Shown: one piece after another, positions 1 through 8,180 of the stretch
Position numbering within the stretch: position 1 is the stretch's first letter
Layout of the letters: each line of letters opens with the position of its first letter
From: Streptomyces tsukubensis
GTDB taxonomy: Bacteria; Actinomycetota; Actinomycetes; Streptomycetales; Streptomycetaceae
Assembly: GCF_003932715.1 (NCBI RefSeq)
Contig: NZ_CP020700.1
Span: forward strand, 248,001 to 312,000
Reading direction: 5' to 3'
Length of the DNA: 64,000 bases
The notes under the pieces: model-generated
Seen by the model: the letters and a program-made list of their open reading frames with translations, nothing else
The model's database searches: none
What the model was told of the DNA's origin: nothing
Translations under genes and position numbers: made by a program

Positions 1-739
1 GTCCGGCGGCGGCCAGAGCGTCGCGCAGGGGGGTGCCCGCGGTGAGGGGGTGGACGGGGAGGGTGCGGTGGCTGCCGTCGAGCCGGGCGGGGAGGCCCAC
101 TGCGGACGGCGCGGGGCAGAGTCCGTCGAGGTCAAGGGGGCCGGTCGCGGTGAGGGCTTCGGCGGGTACGGCAACCCAGCGCAGGGGGAATGCGGGGTGG
201 AATTCGGGTGCGTAGGCCCGGAGATCGGCGGCCGTGAGGCCGCGCCGTCCCCGTCCGGTGGGGTGGACGGGGTGGTCGAGCCTGGCGGCAAGGGTGTCGA
301 AGGCCAGCGCGGCGGCCGGTCCCGTCCAGTGGGCGGGGTCGGTGCCGTAACGCTCGCTGAGGCGGCCGCGTACGGCGGTGTCGGTGGCGCGGTGGAGCCG
401 TACGGTGGTCTCCGCCTGCCGGCATTCGTCCTCGAAGTCGGCGTAGCCGGGCCGGTCGCGGGGGTCGGCGAGGGCGCCGAGGGCGCGCAGTACGGCTTCG
501 GTGGTGGTCAGTTCGGTGCCGTCGGACTCGCGGCGCAGCAGCGGGAGCCGGGCCTCGGTGCCGTACTGGAACGCGGGGGCCGCGGTGCGTACGGGCAGCA
601 GCAGGGCGTCGTCGTGTGCGGGGAGCCGTAGCCAGGCGCCGTCGGGCAGGTCGACGCGGGTGGTGCGGCTCCGCAGTCCGACGGCGTCCTCGCGCAGGAG
701 GGTGCTGAGGACGTCGAGGAGTACGGGGGCGTCCGTCAC
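1..739 (-). CDS. IucA/IucC-family siderophore synthetase (NIS), 3'-truncated by window edge
   Basis: This is the N-terminal ~246 residues of an NRPS-independent siderophore synthetase. Such enzymes adenylate a carboxylate and condense it with an amine or hydroxylamine in the cytosol. The visible support is the family's His-Pro-x-His-Pro segment followed by a Gly-Leu-Thr-Ala-Ala-Asp stretch and 'YAPEFHPAFPLRWVAVP' at about residues 150-185. The GTG start overlaps the stop of the upstream ATP-grasp gene by 4 bp (GTGA), so the two are translationally coupled and transcribed from the iron-box promoter near 2340. The C-terminal part of the catalytic domain lies left of the window. The family call is fairly secure; the substrate cannot be told. 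Confidence 0.75.
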   Translation of the reverse strand, partial: MTDAPVLLDVLSTLLREDAVGLRSRTTRVDLPDGAWLRLPAHDDALLLPVRTAAPAFQYGTEARLPLLRRESDGTELTTTEAVLRALGALADPRDRPGYADFEDECRQAETTVRLHRATDTAVRGRLSERYGTDPAHWTGPAAALAFDTLAARLDHPVHPTGRGRRGLTAADLRAYAPEFHPAFPLRWVAVPAEALTATGPLDLDGLCPAPSAVGLPARLDGSHRTLPVHPLTAGTPLRDALAAAG

Positions 740-2100
740 GGGGTGATCTCCCAGCTCTGCCGGGCGAGGAAGCCGGTCACGGCCCGGTCCACGGCGGACT
801 GGTCGGGTCCGGTGGCGCGGACGGTGCCCAGATAGTCGCGGTTGGTGCGGTACAGCGGATGCCGTTCTCCGACGGCGCGGGCCGGACGGTAGGTCAGGGT
901 GACGTCGCCGAGGGTCAGATCGGCCGGTCCGGGGGCGGCGGTGAGGGTGCCCGCGCGGTCGGCGACGGGGTAGTCCAGCCGGGCGGCACCGCCGGTGCGG
1001 GCGCCGAGGTCGGCGGGGAGGCGCCGGCCGAGGTGGACCAGGAGGACATGGGCGAAGAGCGGGATGCCGAGGAGGCGCTGGAGGATCAGATCGCCCTGGT
1101 CCCCGATGGAGCGGTAGTTGACCTCGATGATCCGGGCGCGGCCGTGGTGGACCACGAATTCGGTGTGGCAGACGCCGAAGCCGACGCCGAGGGTGTCGAG
1201 GGCGGCCAGGACCTGGGCGACGACGGGGGCGGGGTGGGCGGGGACGTAGGTCAGCCGTTCTTCGATGAAGTAGGGCAGTGGTGACAGGTCGGTGCGGAAG
1301 CCGCCGATGACATGGAGGCGGTGTCCGTCGCCGAGGGTCTCCAGGGTGCCGAGTTCGCCGGGGAGGTACTCCTCGGCGACGAGGGCGGCGCCGGGGCGCC
1401 GGGCCCTGATCTCGGCGCAGCGGCGGAGGAACGCGGCTTCGTCGTCGATATGGACGACGTCCTCGCTGGCGACGCCTTCGCGGGGTTTGAGTACGCAGGG
1501 GTAGGGGACGCCGGTGAGGGCGGCCGGGTCCTGGTCCGCCGCCAGTTCCACGCTGTGGACGCGGTGGTCGCCGGTGGCCGCGAGGGCACGGCGCATCTGG
1601 GCCTTGTCCTTGGCGCGGAGGGTGGCGCGCCAGTCCTTGGCGGGCAGGCCGAAGTAGTCGGCGGCGAGAGCGGTCACGGTCTGGAGGTGATCGCTGTTGC
1701 TGAAGACCGCGTCGGGGGCGCGGTGCGCGGAGATGGTGCTGATGACCGCGTGGTGGTCGCGGACGTCGCAGTGCAGGACGGTGAGGCCGGGGTGGCGGGC
1801 GCGGTGGGCTTCGGGCTGGTCGGTGAGGAGGGTGATGTCGAGCCCGAGCTGTGCGGCGGCGGGCAGATAGCCCTCGGACACCGCGTCGGTGGGGTTGAGG
1901 GCGAGGAGGTAGAGGTGGAGCCCTGAAACGGGGCCGGAGTCCGGGCCGGGCTCCGGGCCGGAGTCGGGTCCTGGCAGGGGGGCCGGGGCGTCGGACGGGG
2001 GCCGCGGTGACGGGGTGGTCCGGGTGGTGGTGCCGGTGGGCCGTGGGGGCTCCACGGATTCCGTGCGGTCGGTGGACGGTGTGGTCTGCATGGTCTGCAT
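736..2100 (-). CDS. ATP-grasp domain protein, siderophore-associated
   Basis: A protein of about 454 aa with a Pro/Ser/Thr-rich N-terminal tail (~60 aa) and then an ATP-grasp fold. Visible elements are the nucleotide-binding strand 'PCVLKPREGVASEDV', a Glu-Glu-Tyr hinge, and the metal-binding segment 'ARIIEVNYRSIGDQGD'. ATP-grasp enzymes form amide bonds through acyl-phosphates. Its coupling to an IucA/IucC synthetase and the upstream iron box point to assembly of a hydroxycarboxylate siderophore. I chose ATG 2100 because a GGAAG ribosome-binding site lies upstream. The frame stays open to 2319, but that extension looks like untranslated leader. The exact bond formed is unknown. Confidence 0.75.
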   Translation of the reverse strand: MQTMQTTPSTDRTESVEPPRPTGTTTRTTPSPRPPSDAPAPLPGPDSGPEPGPDSGPVSGLHLYLLALNPTDAVSEGYLPAAAQLGLDITLLTDQPEAHRARHPGLTVLHCDVRDHHAVISTISAHRAPDAVFSNSDHLQTVTALAADYFGLPAKDWRATLRAKDKAQMRRALAATGDHRVHSVELAADQDPAALTGVPYPCVLKPREGVASEDVVHIDDEAAFLRRCAEIRARRPGAALVAEEYLPGELGTLETLGDGHRLHVIGGFRTDLSPLPYFIEERLTYVPAHPAPVVAQVLAALDTLGVGFGVCHTEFVVHHGRARIIEVNYRSIGDQGDLILQRLLGIPLFAHVLLVHLGRRLPADLGARTGGAARLDYPVADRAGTLTAAPGPADLTLGDVTLTYRPARAVGERHPLYRTNRDYLGTVRATGPDQSAVDRAVTGFLARQSWEITP

Positions 2101-2329
2101 GGGTGAAATACTTCCGCGCGCCCGGTCGGTGGGCAGGGGACGGGGGACAGCCGTGAGGGGATGCCGGCCGGTGGCGGCGCGGGTGCCGCGGCCCGTGGCG
2201 GGCAGGGTGGCGGCCCGCTCGGCGGCGGGTGCGGCGGTCCCGGTGACGGGCAGGGGGGCGACCGGAGGCCCGTCCCGTGGTTCGTTCCGACAGGAGGCGG
2301 TCCGGTCGCTCTGGATCATGCGCCGGAGC

Positions 2330-2348
2330 TTAGGTTAGGCATCCCTAA
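2330..2348. promoter_or_regulatory. Iron box (DmdR/DtxR-type operator) for the siderophore operon
   Basis: TTAGGTTAGGCATCCCTAA is a near match to the Streptomyces DmdR1 iron-box consensus (TTAGGTTAGGCTCACCTAA). It lies ~230 bp upstream of the ATP-grasp start, in the 477-bp divergent region 2101-2577. Iron-loaded DmdR would repress here. Confidence 0.8.
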
Positions 2349-2403
2349 ACATGCCAATTGGGCGGGCCGGAGGCTCAGTTCGCACACGGTAGGACGATGT
2401 GGT

Positions 2404-2422
2404 TAAGGTGAGCCTTACCTTT
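2404..2422. promoter_or_regulatory. Second iron box, for the divergent fhuF-like gene
   Basis: TAAGGTGAGCCTTACCTTT matches the reverse complement of the iron-box consensus at about 15 of 19 positions and contains AAGGTgAGCCTTACC. It is ~155 bp upstream of the FhuF-like start, so each divergent arm has its own operator. The rest of 2423-2577 is leader with the AAGAGGAG ribosome-binding site at its end. Confidence 0.7.
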
Positions 2423-2577
2423 TCGCTATTCCCGGGCACGGCCCTCTGCGCCTGCCTTTCGCTGCTTCTTCCGCCTTGCCCTGTGTCGTTCCGCGTTCCG
2501 CTGTTCCGCGTCCGCCGGTACCTCCGCGGGGTCCGGACCGTCCGCCGCGAACGAATCCCGTCCCAAGAGGAGTACCC

Positions 2578-3438
2578 GTGCCTCTGGCCCCGGCGCCCGC
2601 ACCTGCCGGAGCTGCCCTCCGCCGCTCCAACCCGCTGAACGCCACCTTCCGCAGGCTCGCCTCGGTCTGTGCGACCCCCCGGATCGACGTGGTGCCGCCG
2701 CGCTCGCCCGCCGGCCGGGGCTGGACCTGCGGCGCCGAGCTGGCCCGGGAGCCCGCCCTGCTGGAGGCCTTCCTGGCGGCGGAGTCCGAACGGATCGAAG
2801 AGCTGCACGGGCGGACCGCGCGCCCCGATGTGGTGGCGTCCCGGGCGCTGCACTCCTGTCTGTGGGCCGTCTGTCTGCTGATCGCCGGGCCCTGGTACCT
2901 GGAGCGCCGGGTGCCCCTGCTGCGGCCCGAGGACGTACGGTTCGGCCGGACGCCGGGCACCCTGGCGGTCGTTCCCGGCCGTTTCGTCGCGCTGCCCGGT
3001 GATCCGGCGGCCGGCCGGCCCGGGGTGGAGACGGCCGCGGACGAGGAGGCCCTCCGCCACCGGCTGCGGGAGTCGGTGGCCGACCATGTCCGGCCGCTCC
3101 TCGCCGCGATGGGACCGGGGCTGCGGCGCGGCCCGCGGGCGCTGTGGGGCATGGTCGGCGACGATCTGGTGTCCGCCGTCTGGTACGCGGGCCGGATGCT
3201 GGGCGAGGAGGAGCGCGCCGTGTACGAGGCCGGGGAACTGCTTCCCGGACCCGTCGGCCCCTTCCTCGGCGGCGCGGACTTCCGGCGGCTGACGGGCCGT
3301 GACGGGCGGACGTACCCCACCCGGACCCGGATGGGCTGCTGCCTCTACTACGCGATCCGGCCCGACGAGGCGTGCGGAACGTGCCCGCGGACGGGTGACG
3401 CGGAGCGGTTGCGGCGGCTGGAGGGCACCGCCTCCTGA
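2578..3438 (+). CDS. FhuF-like ferric-siderophore reductase
   Basis: A 286-aa protein whose C-terminus carries the FhuF-type [2Fe-2S] ligand pattern Cys-Cys-x10-Cys-x2-Cys ('MGCCLYYAIRPDEACGTCP'). This family reduces ferric siderophores in the cytosol to release iron. The GTG start is set by a strong AAGAGGAG ribosome-binding site 6 bp upstream. An iron box upstream and the divergent siderophore synthesis operon place it in the same iron-starvation response. Length and cysteine motif agree with the family; which siderophore it acts on is inferred only from context. Confidence 0.85.
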   Translation: MPLAPAPAPAGAALRRSNPLNATFRRLASVCATPRIDVVPPRSPAGRGWTCGAELAREPALLEAFLAAESERIEELHGRTARPDVVASRALHSCLWAVCLLIAGPWYLERRVPLLRPEDVRFGRTPGTLAVVPGRFVALPGDPAAGRPGVETAADEEALRHRLRESVADHVRPLLAAMGPGLRRGPRALWGMVGDDLVSAVWYAGRMLGEEERAVYEAGELLPGPVGPFLGGADFRRLTGRDGRTYPTRTRMGCCLYYAIRPDEACGTCPRTGDAERLRRLEGTAS

Positions 3439-3514
3439 TCCCGGGCGGCCCGGAGTGTGCGACGCGCGCTCCGGAAGCCCCTCCGCCGACCGGCAGTTTT
3501 GGTACATACGGCTC

Positions 3515-4726
3515 ATGCATCCGGAAACGCTCATTCTGATCATGGCCGCCGCCGTGCTCGCGCCCTTGCTGGCCCATGCCGCGGGACGGTGGATCCGGGT
3601 CCCCCTGGTCGTCTTCGAGATCGTGCTGGGCATCCTCATCGGGCCGGACGTCCTCGGCTGGGCACGACCGGACGCCGTGGTGGACACCCTCTCGCACCTC
3701 GGCCTGGCGATGCTGATCTTCCTGGCCGGGTACGAGATCGACTGGGGGGCCGTCCGCGGTGACACGCTCAGCCGCGCGCTGTGGGCCTGGCTGGTCGCGC
3801 TGGCGCTCGGCCTGGGTGTCGCCCTTGCGCTGACGGGCGGTGAGACGGCGACCGCCGTGGTCATCGGTACCGCGCTCACCAGTACGGCGCTGGGGACGGT
3901 CCTTCCGGTACTGCGGGACTCCGGCGATCTCAAGGGCCGGTTCGGAACCGTGATGCTGGCGTTCGGTGCGGTGGGCGAGTTCGGGCCGATCATCGCGATG
4001 GCGCTGCTGTTGAGCGGCCGCAGACCCGCCGAGTCCGTCGCCCTGCTCGCGGGGTTCGCCGTGGTGACGGCGGTGGCGGTGCTGTGGGCACTGCGCCCTC
4101 GCCCGCCCTGGTTCTCGCGGGTGGTGCGGGAGACGTTGCACAGCAGCGGCCAGTTCGCCGTCCGGTTCGTGATGCTGCTGCTGGTGTCGATGCTGGCGCT
4201 GTCGGCGGTGTTCGGTCTGGACACGCTGCTCGGGGCGTTCGCGGCGGGCGTGCTGACCCGGATCGTCCTCGACCGCGCGGCGCCCGAGAGTTCCGGGGAG
4301 GTGGTCGGCCGGATCGAGGCGATCGGCTTCGGGTTCCTGGTGCCGTTGTTCTTCGTGGTCACGGGGATCGAGTTCGACCTGGCGTCGCTGCTGTCCGGCG
4401 GGCGCGCACTGGCGCTGCTGCCGCTGTTCCTCGTGCTGTTCCTGCTGGTACGGGGGGTGCCGGCGGCGTTGCTGGCACCGCGGGACCTCGGGCGCGGCGA
4501 CCGCCGGGCGCTGGGCCTGTTCTGTGCCACCTGTCTGCCGCTGGTGGTGGCCATCACCACCATCGGGCTCGACCGGGGAACCGTCACACCGGGTGAGTCC
4601 GCGGCGCTCGTCGGGGCGGCCATGGTCTCGGTCCTGCTCTTTCCGCAGTCGGCGCTGCGGCTGCGGGCCGGGCGCGGCAAGGCTCCCCGGGCCGCGCTGC
4701 GGGGCGAGGGCTCCGAGGCCTGGTGA
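3515..4726 (+). CDS. CPA2-type cation:proton antiporter
   Basis: A ~403-aa polytopic membrane protein with about 12 hydrophobic segments. It begins 'MHPETLILIMAAAVLAPLLA' and has the family-typical early motif 'VVFEIVLGILIGPDVLG' and the conserved 'LGLAMLIFLAGYEID' (second and third helices). These features fit KefB/NapA-like monovalent cation/proton antiporters, membrane domain only, with no C-terminal TrkA-N domain. ATG 3515 lacks a strong ribosome-binding site but starts just at the first helix. It is separated from FhuF by 76 bp and has no visible functional tie to it. The ion is not determinable. Confidence 0.8.
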   Translation: MHPETLILIMAAAVLAPLLAHAAGRWIRVPLVVFEIVLGILIGPDVLGWARPDAVVDTLSHLGLAMLIFLAGYEIDWGAVRGDTLSRALWAWLVALALGLGVALALTGGETATAVVIGTALTSTALGTVLPVLRDSGDLKGRFGTVMLAFGAVGEFGPIIAMALLLSGRRPAESVALLAGFAVVTAVAVLWALRPRPPWFSRVVRETLHSSGQFAVRFVMLLLVSMLALSAVFGLDTLLGAFAAGVLTRIVLDRAAPESSGEVVGRIEAIGFGFLVPLFFVVTGIEFDLASLLSGGRALALLPLFLVLFLLVRGVPAALLAPRDLGRGDRRALGLFCATCLPLVVAITTIGLDRGTVTPGESAALVGAAMVSVLLFPQSALRLRAGRGKAPRAALRGEGSEAW

Positions 4727-4878
4727 ACCGGCCGGCCGGGCCCCGCCGTGCGAATCCGGCCGTGTGAGCCATCTCATGACGCCGTCCCGTCCCGGACCGG
4801 ATCCTTTCCGGTGGCTGGGGAGTCGATACGTTCGGCCCTCCCCCGTACCGGGGACCCGACCGAACCGGAAGGCACACC

Positions 4879-5994
4879 ATGAGCGATATCCAGCAGCAGA
4901 TTCAGCAGGCCGCCGACCATCTGGTGGATTCGGGGGCCGAACGCGGCCTCCAGATCGCCGTCTACCACCGGGGCGTTCAGGTCGTGGAGGTGGCCGCAGG
5001 TACCGCCGACCCAGCCACGGGACGCCCGGTCACGCCGGGGACGGTCTTCTACAACTACTCCATCGGCAAGGCCGCCACGGCGACCGTGGTCCATGTGCTC
5101 GCCGGGCGCGGACTGTTCGGGTACGACACTCCGGTGGCCGAGCTGTGGCCCGCCTTCGCCGCCCACGGCAAGGAGGAGGTGACGGTCCGGCAGGTACTGG
5201 ACCACACGGCGGGCGTACCCGGGCTCCCGCTCGACACCACGGTCGAGGACATCTGCGACTGGGAGCGGATCACCGCCCGGGTCGCCGACGAGCAGCTCTG
5301 GTGGCAGCCGGGCGAGGCGATGGGGTACCACGCCTACACCTTCGGCTACATCCTCGGGGAAGTGGTGCGCCGGGTCACCGGGAAGCCGGTCTCCCAGGTG
5401 CTGGCCGAAGACGTCGCGGGGCCGCTGGGCTTTGCCGACGAGCTGTACTTCGGCATGCCGGTGGCGGAGCACGGCCGGCTCGCGGTGCTGGAGGACCGGC
5501 CCGGAGCCGCGGAGATGCTCGCCGGGCTGCCCGAGGACCTGCCCATGTTCAAGGCGGGCCCGGTGTCACTGATGCCGACCGCCGCGCTCGGCAACCGCAC
5601 CGACGTCCTGGCCGCCGATATCCCGGCGGGCGCCAAGACCTCGGCCCGCGCCGTCGCGACGATGTACGCGGCACTGCTGGGCTCCCTGCCCGGGCACACC
5701 CTGATCTCACCGCAGCGGCTGCACGAGGCCACCTCGGTGTCGTCGAGCGGACCCGACCGGGTGTTCGGCCCCGACAGCACCTGGGGTCTCGGGTACGCCC
5801 TCGGACTCCCCGGCCGCGAGAACACGACGGGCAGCGTCTTCGGCATGGCGGGCGCGGGCGGCAGTTACGCCTTCGGGGACACGGAGCACGGCATCGCCTT
5901 CGCCCTGACGAAGAACAGGCTGGACATGGACTTCGACACCCTCGAAGGGATCGTGCCGCTCGTCTACCGGGCACTGGCGGACCAGCCGGGCTGA
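4879..5994 (+). CDS. Serine hydrolase of the class-C beta-lactamase/esterase (EstB-like) family
   Basis: A 371-aa protein with no signal peptide, so probably cytosolic. The nucleophile motif S-x-x-K is 'SIGK' near residue 60, and the second-motif tyrosine is in 'YHAYTFGY' around residue 150. A Gly-rich 'GMAGAGGSYAFG' near the C-terminus replaces the third KTG/HTG motif. This pattern is typical of actinobacterial beta-lactamase-related esterases rather than true resistance beta-lactamases. A GGAAGG ribosome-binding site precedes ATG 4879. A strong hairpin terminator follows directly, so it is probably monocistronic. The substrate is unknown. Confidence 0.85.
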   Translation: MSDIQQQIQQAADHLVDSGAERGLQIAVYHRGVQVVEVAAGTADPATGRPVTPGTVFYNYSIGKAATATVVHVLAGRGLFGYDTPVAELWPAFAAHGKEEVTVRQVLDHTAGVPGLPLDTTVEDICDWERITARVADEQLWWQPGEAMGYHAYTFGYILGEVVRRVTGKPVSQVLAEDVAGPLGFADELYFGMPVAEHGRLAVLEDRPGAAEMLAGLPEDLPMFKAGPVSLMPTAALGNRTDVLAADIPAGAKTSARAVATMYAALLGSLPGHTLISPQRLHEATSVSSSGPDRVFGPDSTWGLGYALGLPGRENTTGSVFGMAGAGGSYAFGDTEHGIAFALTKNRLDMDFDTLEGIVPLVYRALADQPG

Positions 5995-5997
5995 GCG

Positions 5998-6022
5998 CGC
6001 CCCCGCGGCTCCCGCGGGGGCG
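5998..6022 (+). terminator. Perfect hairpin terminator after the serine hydrolase gene
   Basis: The arms CGCCCCCGCGG / CCGCGGGGGCG pair perfectly over 11 bp with a 3-nt loop, beginning 4 bp after the stop codon. Confidence 0.75.
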
Positions 6023-6156
6023 GGCCCGGCCACGGCGTACGACTGCGGGAACACCCCTCTTCGCGCGGGCGCACGCCCCACCCGGACGGACGGTGTCGGC
6101 TGCGCGGTGTGCGCCGCCGCGCGACCATGGAGGAGAGGCGCCACCGGGAGGCCCCC

Positions 6157-6387
6157 ATGGAGTACGCAGAGGTATACGAACTCGTCTTCCGCGCGTCCAC
6201 CGCCGAGGACGATGTCGTCGTGGTGCACCGTACCGACCGCGCGGGAGCGGGCGGCCATCCGGTGTACGAGGACGACACGGGCATCGTCCGGGCGGAGATC
6301 ACCCCGGGCGGCGAGGTCCGGATGCTGGCCAGCGGCGGGCACCAGGCCCCGGGACTGCCGGTGACCGTACGGCCGCTCACCGCCTGA
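6157..6387 (+). CDS. Small conserved Streptomyces protein (possibly DUF6296)
   Basis: A 76-aa soluble protein beginning 'MEYAEVYELVFRAS'. It is rich in acidic and Arg residues and has no membrane segment or cysteine motif. GGGAGG 6 bp upstream fixes ATG 6157 over the in-frame upstream ATGs at 6109 and 6127. The overall pattern resembles the small uncharacterised DUF6296 proteins of Streptomyces; I am recalling that family from memory, so treat the name as tentative. It lies alone upstream of an iron-box promoter. Function unknown. Confidence 0.6.
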   Translation: MEYAEVYELVFRASTAEDDVVVVHRTDRAGAGGHPVYEDDTGIVRAEITPGGEVRMLASGGHQAPGLPVTVRPLTA

Positions 6388-6500
6388 ATCCGTTACGCCC
6401 CCGCCGCGTTCACTCCCCCGGGTGAGCGTCGCGGCCGCCTCGTACCGCCCCCGGTCGATGGTCATCGGGAGGCGGGGTTGGCTCCACACCCCATTCGGGC

Positions 6501-6519
6501 TTAGGTTAGGCAAACCTAA
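6501..6519. promoter_or_regulatory. Iron box upstream of the DUF2470 gene
   Basis: TTAGGTTAGGCAAACCTAA matches the iron-box consensus at about 17 of 19 positions and is nearly palindromic. It lies only 25 bp upstream of ATG 6545, an ideal place for DmdR repression. Confidence 0.85.
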
Positions 6520-6544
6520 GTTTCCGATGGTGTGGAGATTCCGC

Positions 6545-7264
6545 ATGCGCTGGTTCAACGCCCCCCTCGCCCAGCCCACGAGCGCGGAGCGGATCAGGAC
6601 GATCCTGACGGCGGCCGACTCGATGACGGTGGTGACGGACGAGGGGCGTGCGGAGGTGTCCCGGCTCGGCGGCGGGGGCGTGGCGGAGCACATCCATCTG
6701 CACCCCGTCGACCACGGTGCCGAGGGGCGGGGTCCGGCCGGCCCCGGGATCGCCCGGGCCGTACTGGAGTTCACCGATATCGCCCCCACTCCGGTACGGG
6801 ACCGGGTCCGGGCCCGGGTCCTGCTCACGGGGTGGCTGCTGCCGGAAGGGGAGCACCGGGGCTCGGACGGCAGCCGCTGCATGGAGTTCGAACATGCGGT
6901 ACTCGAACGGGCGGGCGAGCGGACGAGTGTCGGGCTGCGGGAGCTGATGGAGGCGGAGACCGATCCGCTGTCCACGTGCGAGGCGGGCATGCTCACGCAT
7001 ATGACCGACGACCACGGCGACTTGGTGGACGTCCTGCTGAGGCTGGCGGAGCCGCGGCGGGCCGACGCGGTCCGGCGGGCGCTGCCGCTGGCGATCGACC
7101 GCTACGGCATCACGCTCCGCCTGGAGTACGCCGATGCCCACGAGGACGTCCGGCTCGGATTCGCCTCGCCGGTCCGGGACCCCGATCAGGCCGGTGAGCG
7201 GATCCGCGCTCTGGTGGACAGCGCACACGGCCGGTTCCGTGGACGGCTGCTGCGGGACTCCTGA
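6545..7264 (+). CDS. DUF2470 domain protein, iron-regulated (putative heme/iron handling)
   Basis: A 239-aa cytosolic protein. The C-terminal half carries the DUF2470 signature: 'HMTDDHGDLVDVLLRL' around residues 155-170, then 'LAIDRYGITLRLEY' and a final Phe-Ala-Ser-Pro-Val. DUF2470 occurs as the C-terminal domain of HugZ-like heme-utilisation proteins with a PNPOx-like barrel, and the N-terminal half here could be such a barrel. The iron box directly upstream indicates iron-starvation induction. GGAGA precedes the ATG. Heme binding or degradation is inferred from the family and not visible in the sequence. Confidence 0.75.
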   Translation: MRWFNAPLAQPTSAERIRTILTAADSMTVVTDEGRAEVSRLGGGGVAEHIHLHPVDHGAEGRGPAGPGIARAVLEFTDIAPTPVRDRVRARVLLTGWLLPEGEHRGSDGSRCMEFEHAVLERAGERTSVGLRELMEAETDPLSTCEAGMLTHMTDDHGDLVDVLLRLAEPRRADAVRRALPLAIDRYGITLRLEYADAHEDVRLGFASPVRDPDQAGERIRALVDSAHGRFRGRLLRDS

Positions 7265-7294
7265 GACCTGGGCCCGCATGGCGCCGCACGGACC

Positions 7295-7331
7295 CGGGCC
7301 GGGCCTCCGTCACCGGAGGAGGCCCGGCCCG
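7295..7331. terminator. Bidirectional hairpin between convergent genes
   Basis: GGGCCGGGCCTCCG and CGGAGGaGGCCCGGCCC pair with a single bulge around a short loop. The hairpin lies between the DUF2470 gene (plus) and the SPW gene (minus). Confidence 0.65.
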
Positions 7332-7390
7332 CTCCGTCCGGCCGTGCGCCCACGGGTGTCCCGCGCAGGCGTACGGAGACGGACGCAGCG

Positions 7391-7846
7391 TCAGGTGTGC
7401 CGTGTCCGGCCGCTGCGCATCGCCGCCGCCGTACACGCCAGTCCGAGCAGGAAGGTCAGACCGCCGAGAACGGCGTTGGTCCAGATGACCCCCTTGTCGG
7501 GGTTGGTGCCCACGACCCACGGCGCGATGATCATCCAGGCGCCCATGACGCACATGGCCCAGCTCAGGCCGTACATCCGCTGGGGCATGACCGTGAATCC
7601 GAGCGCGAGCACCACGATCGCGACGCCCATGATGAGGTTGTGCGTCGCAAGAGCGGGCTGACTGGCCGAGAAGTGGACGATCCACGGCGAGATCGCGCAG
7701 GCCAGGCCGACCAGGAACAGCGGTCCGTCGACGAGCGCAACGTCCCGCCCGCCGAGCACGCGGGCATAGCGGTCCCGCATTTCCGTGATGTCGGGATGAT
7801 CCGCCAGATCTTCCCTGTGTGCTCCCCTGTGTGAGACGTCGGCCAT
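7391..7846 (-). CDS. SPW repeat membrane protein
   Basis: A 151-aa integral membrane protein with four predicted transmembrane helices and a ~45-aa hydrophilic N-terminus. It carries two copies of the short Ser/Ala-Pro-Trp motif that names the family ('AISPWIV' and 'MIIAPWVVG'), each at a helix end. AGGAGG 8 bp upstream fixes ATG 7846. SPW proteins are common in actinobacteria and proteobacteria but have no established function. The gene is monocistronic, convergent with the DUF2470 gene. Confidence 0.85.
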   Translation of the reverse strand: MADVSHRGAHREDLADHPDITEMRDRYARVLGGRDVALVDGPLFLVGLACAISPWIVHFSASQPALATHNLIMGVAIVVLALGFTVMPQRMYGLSWAMCVMGAWMIIAPWVVGTNPDKGVIWTNAVLGGLTFLLGLACTAAAMRSGRTRHT

Positions 7847-8180
7847 ACGACTCGCCTCCTTCGACGGTGCGTCTGTGCGTCGACCGAACTGTGCGGCTCC
7901 TTCGCCACACACCTCCATTTTGCCCTTATATGTTCCTTATGCACAGCGAAAGGGGTAAGAACTTCCGCACGGAGTCCCACCGCGCCCCGGTCGGTTCACC
8001 GAGCGGATTCACCCGGACGCCCTACCGGAGTGGCATCCCTGGCCGGAGAAGAGTGCGCAGGTCACCAGGTACGCACCGGGAAGGCTTCGCCCGTTCGGCG
8101 GAGCCCGTACCAATTGCGGTGCGTAAACCGGATTCACACGGTGAGTGCGAGAGACCGTCCCATCTCCGGAAGGAACCCCT
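7847..8180. other. Intergenic region between divergent SPW and secreted-protein genes
   Basis: A 334-bp region with a relatively AT-rich patch around 7915-7940, probably the SPW promoter, and a GGAAGGA ribosome-binding site at its right end. I see no ORF, operator or RNA in it. Confidence 0.5.

Noticed and set aside
2101..2319. N-terminal extension of the ATP-grasp protein up to ATG 2319
   Set aside because: The extra ~70 residues are Arg/Pro/Ala-rich without domain character, and a good ribosome-binding site exists before ATG 2100.
4879..5994. Antibiotic-resistance class C beta-lactamase
   Set aside because: No signal peptide, and the second and third active-site motifs deviate (YHA-type tyrosine motif, no KTG). 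An esterase-like serine hydrolase fits better.
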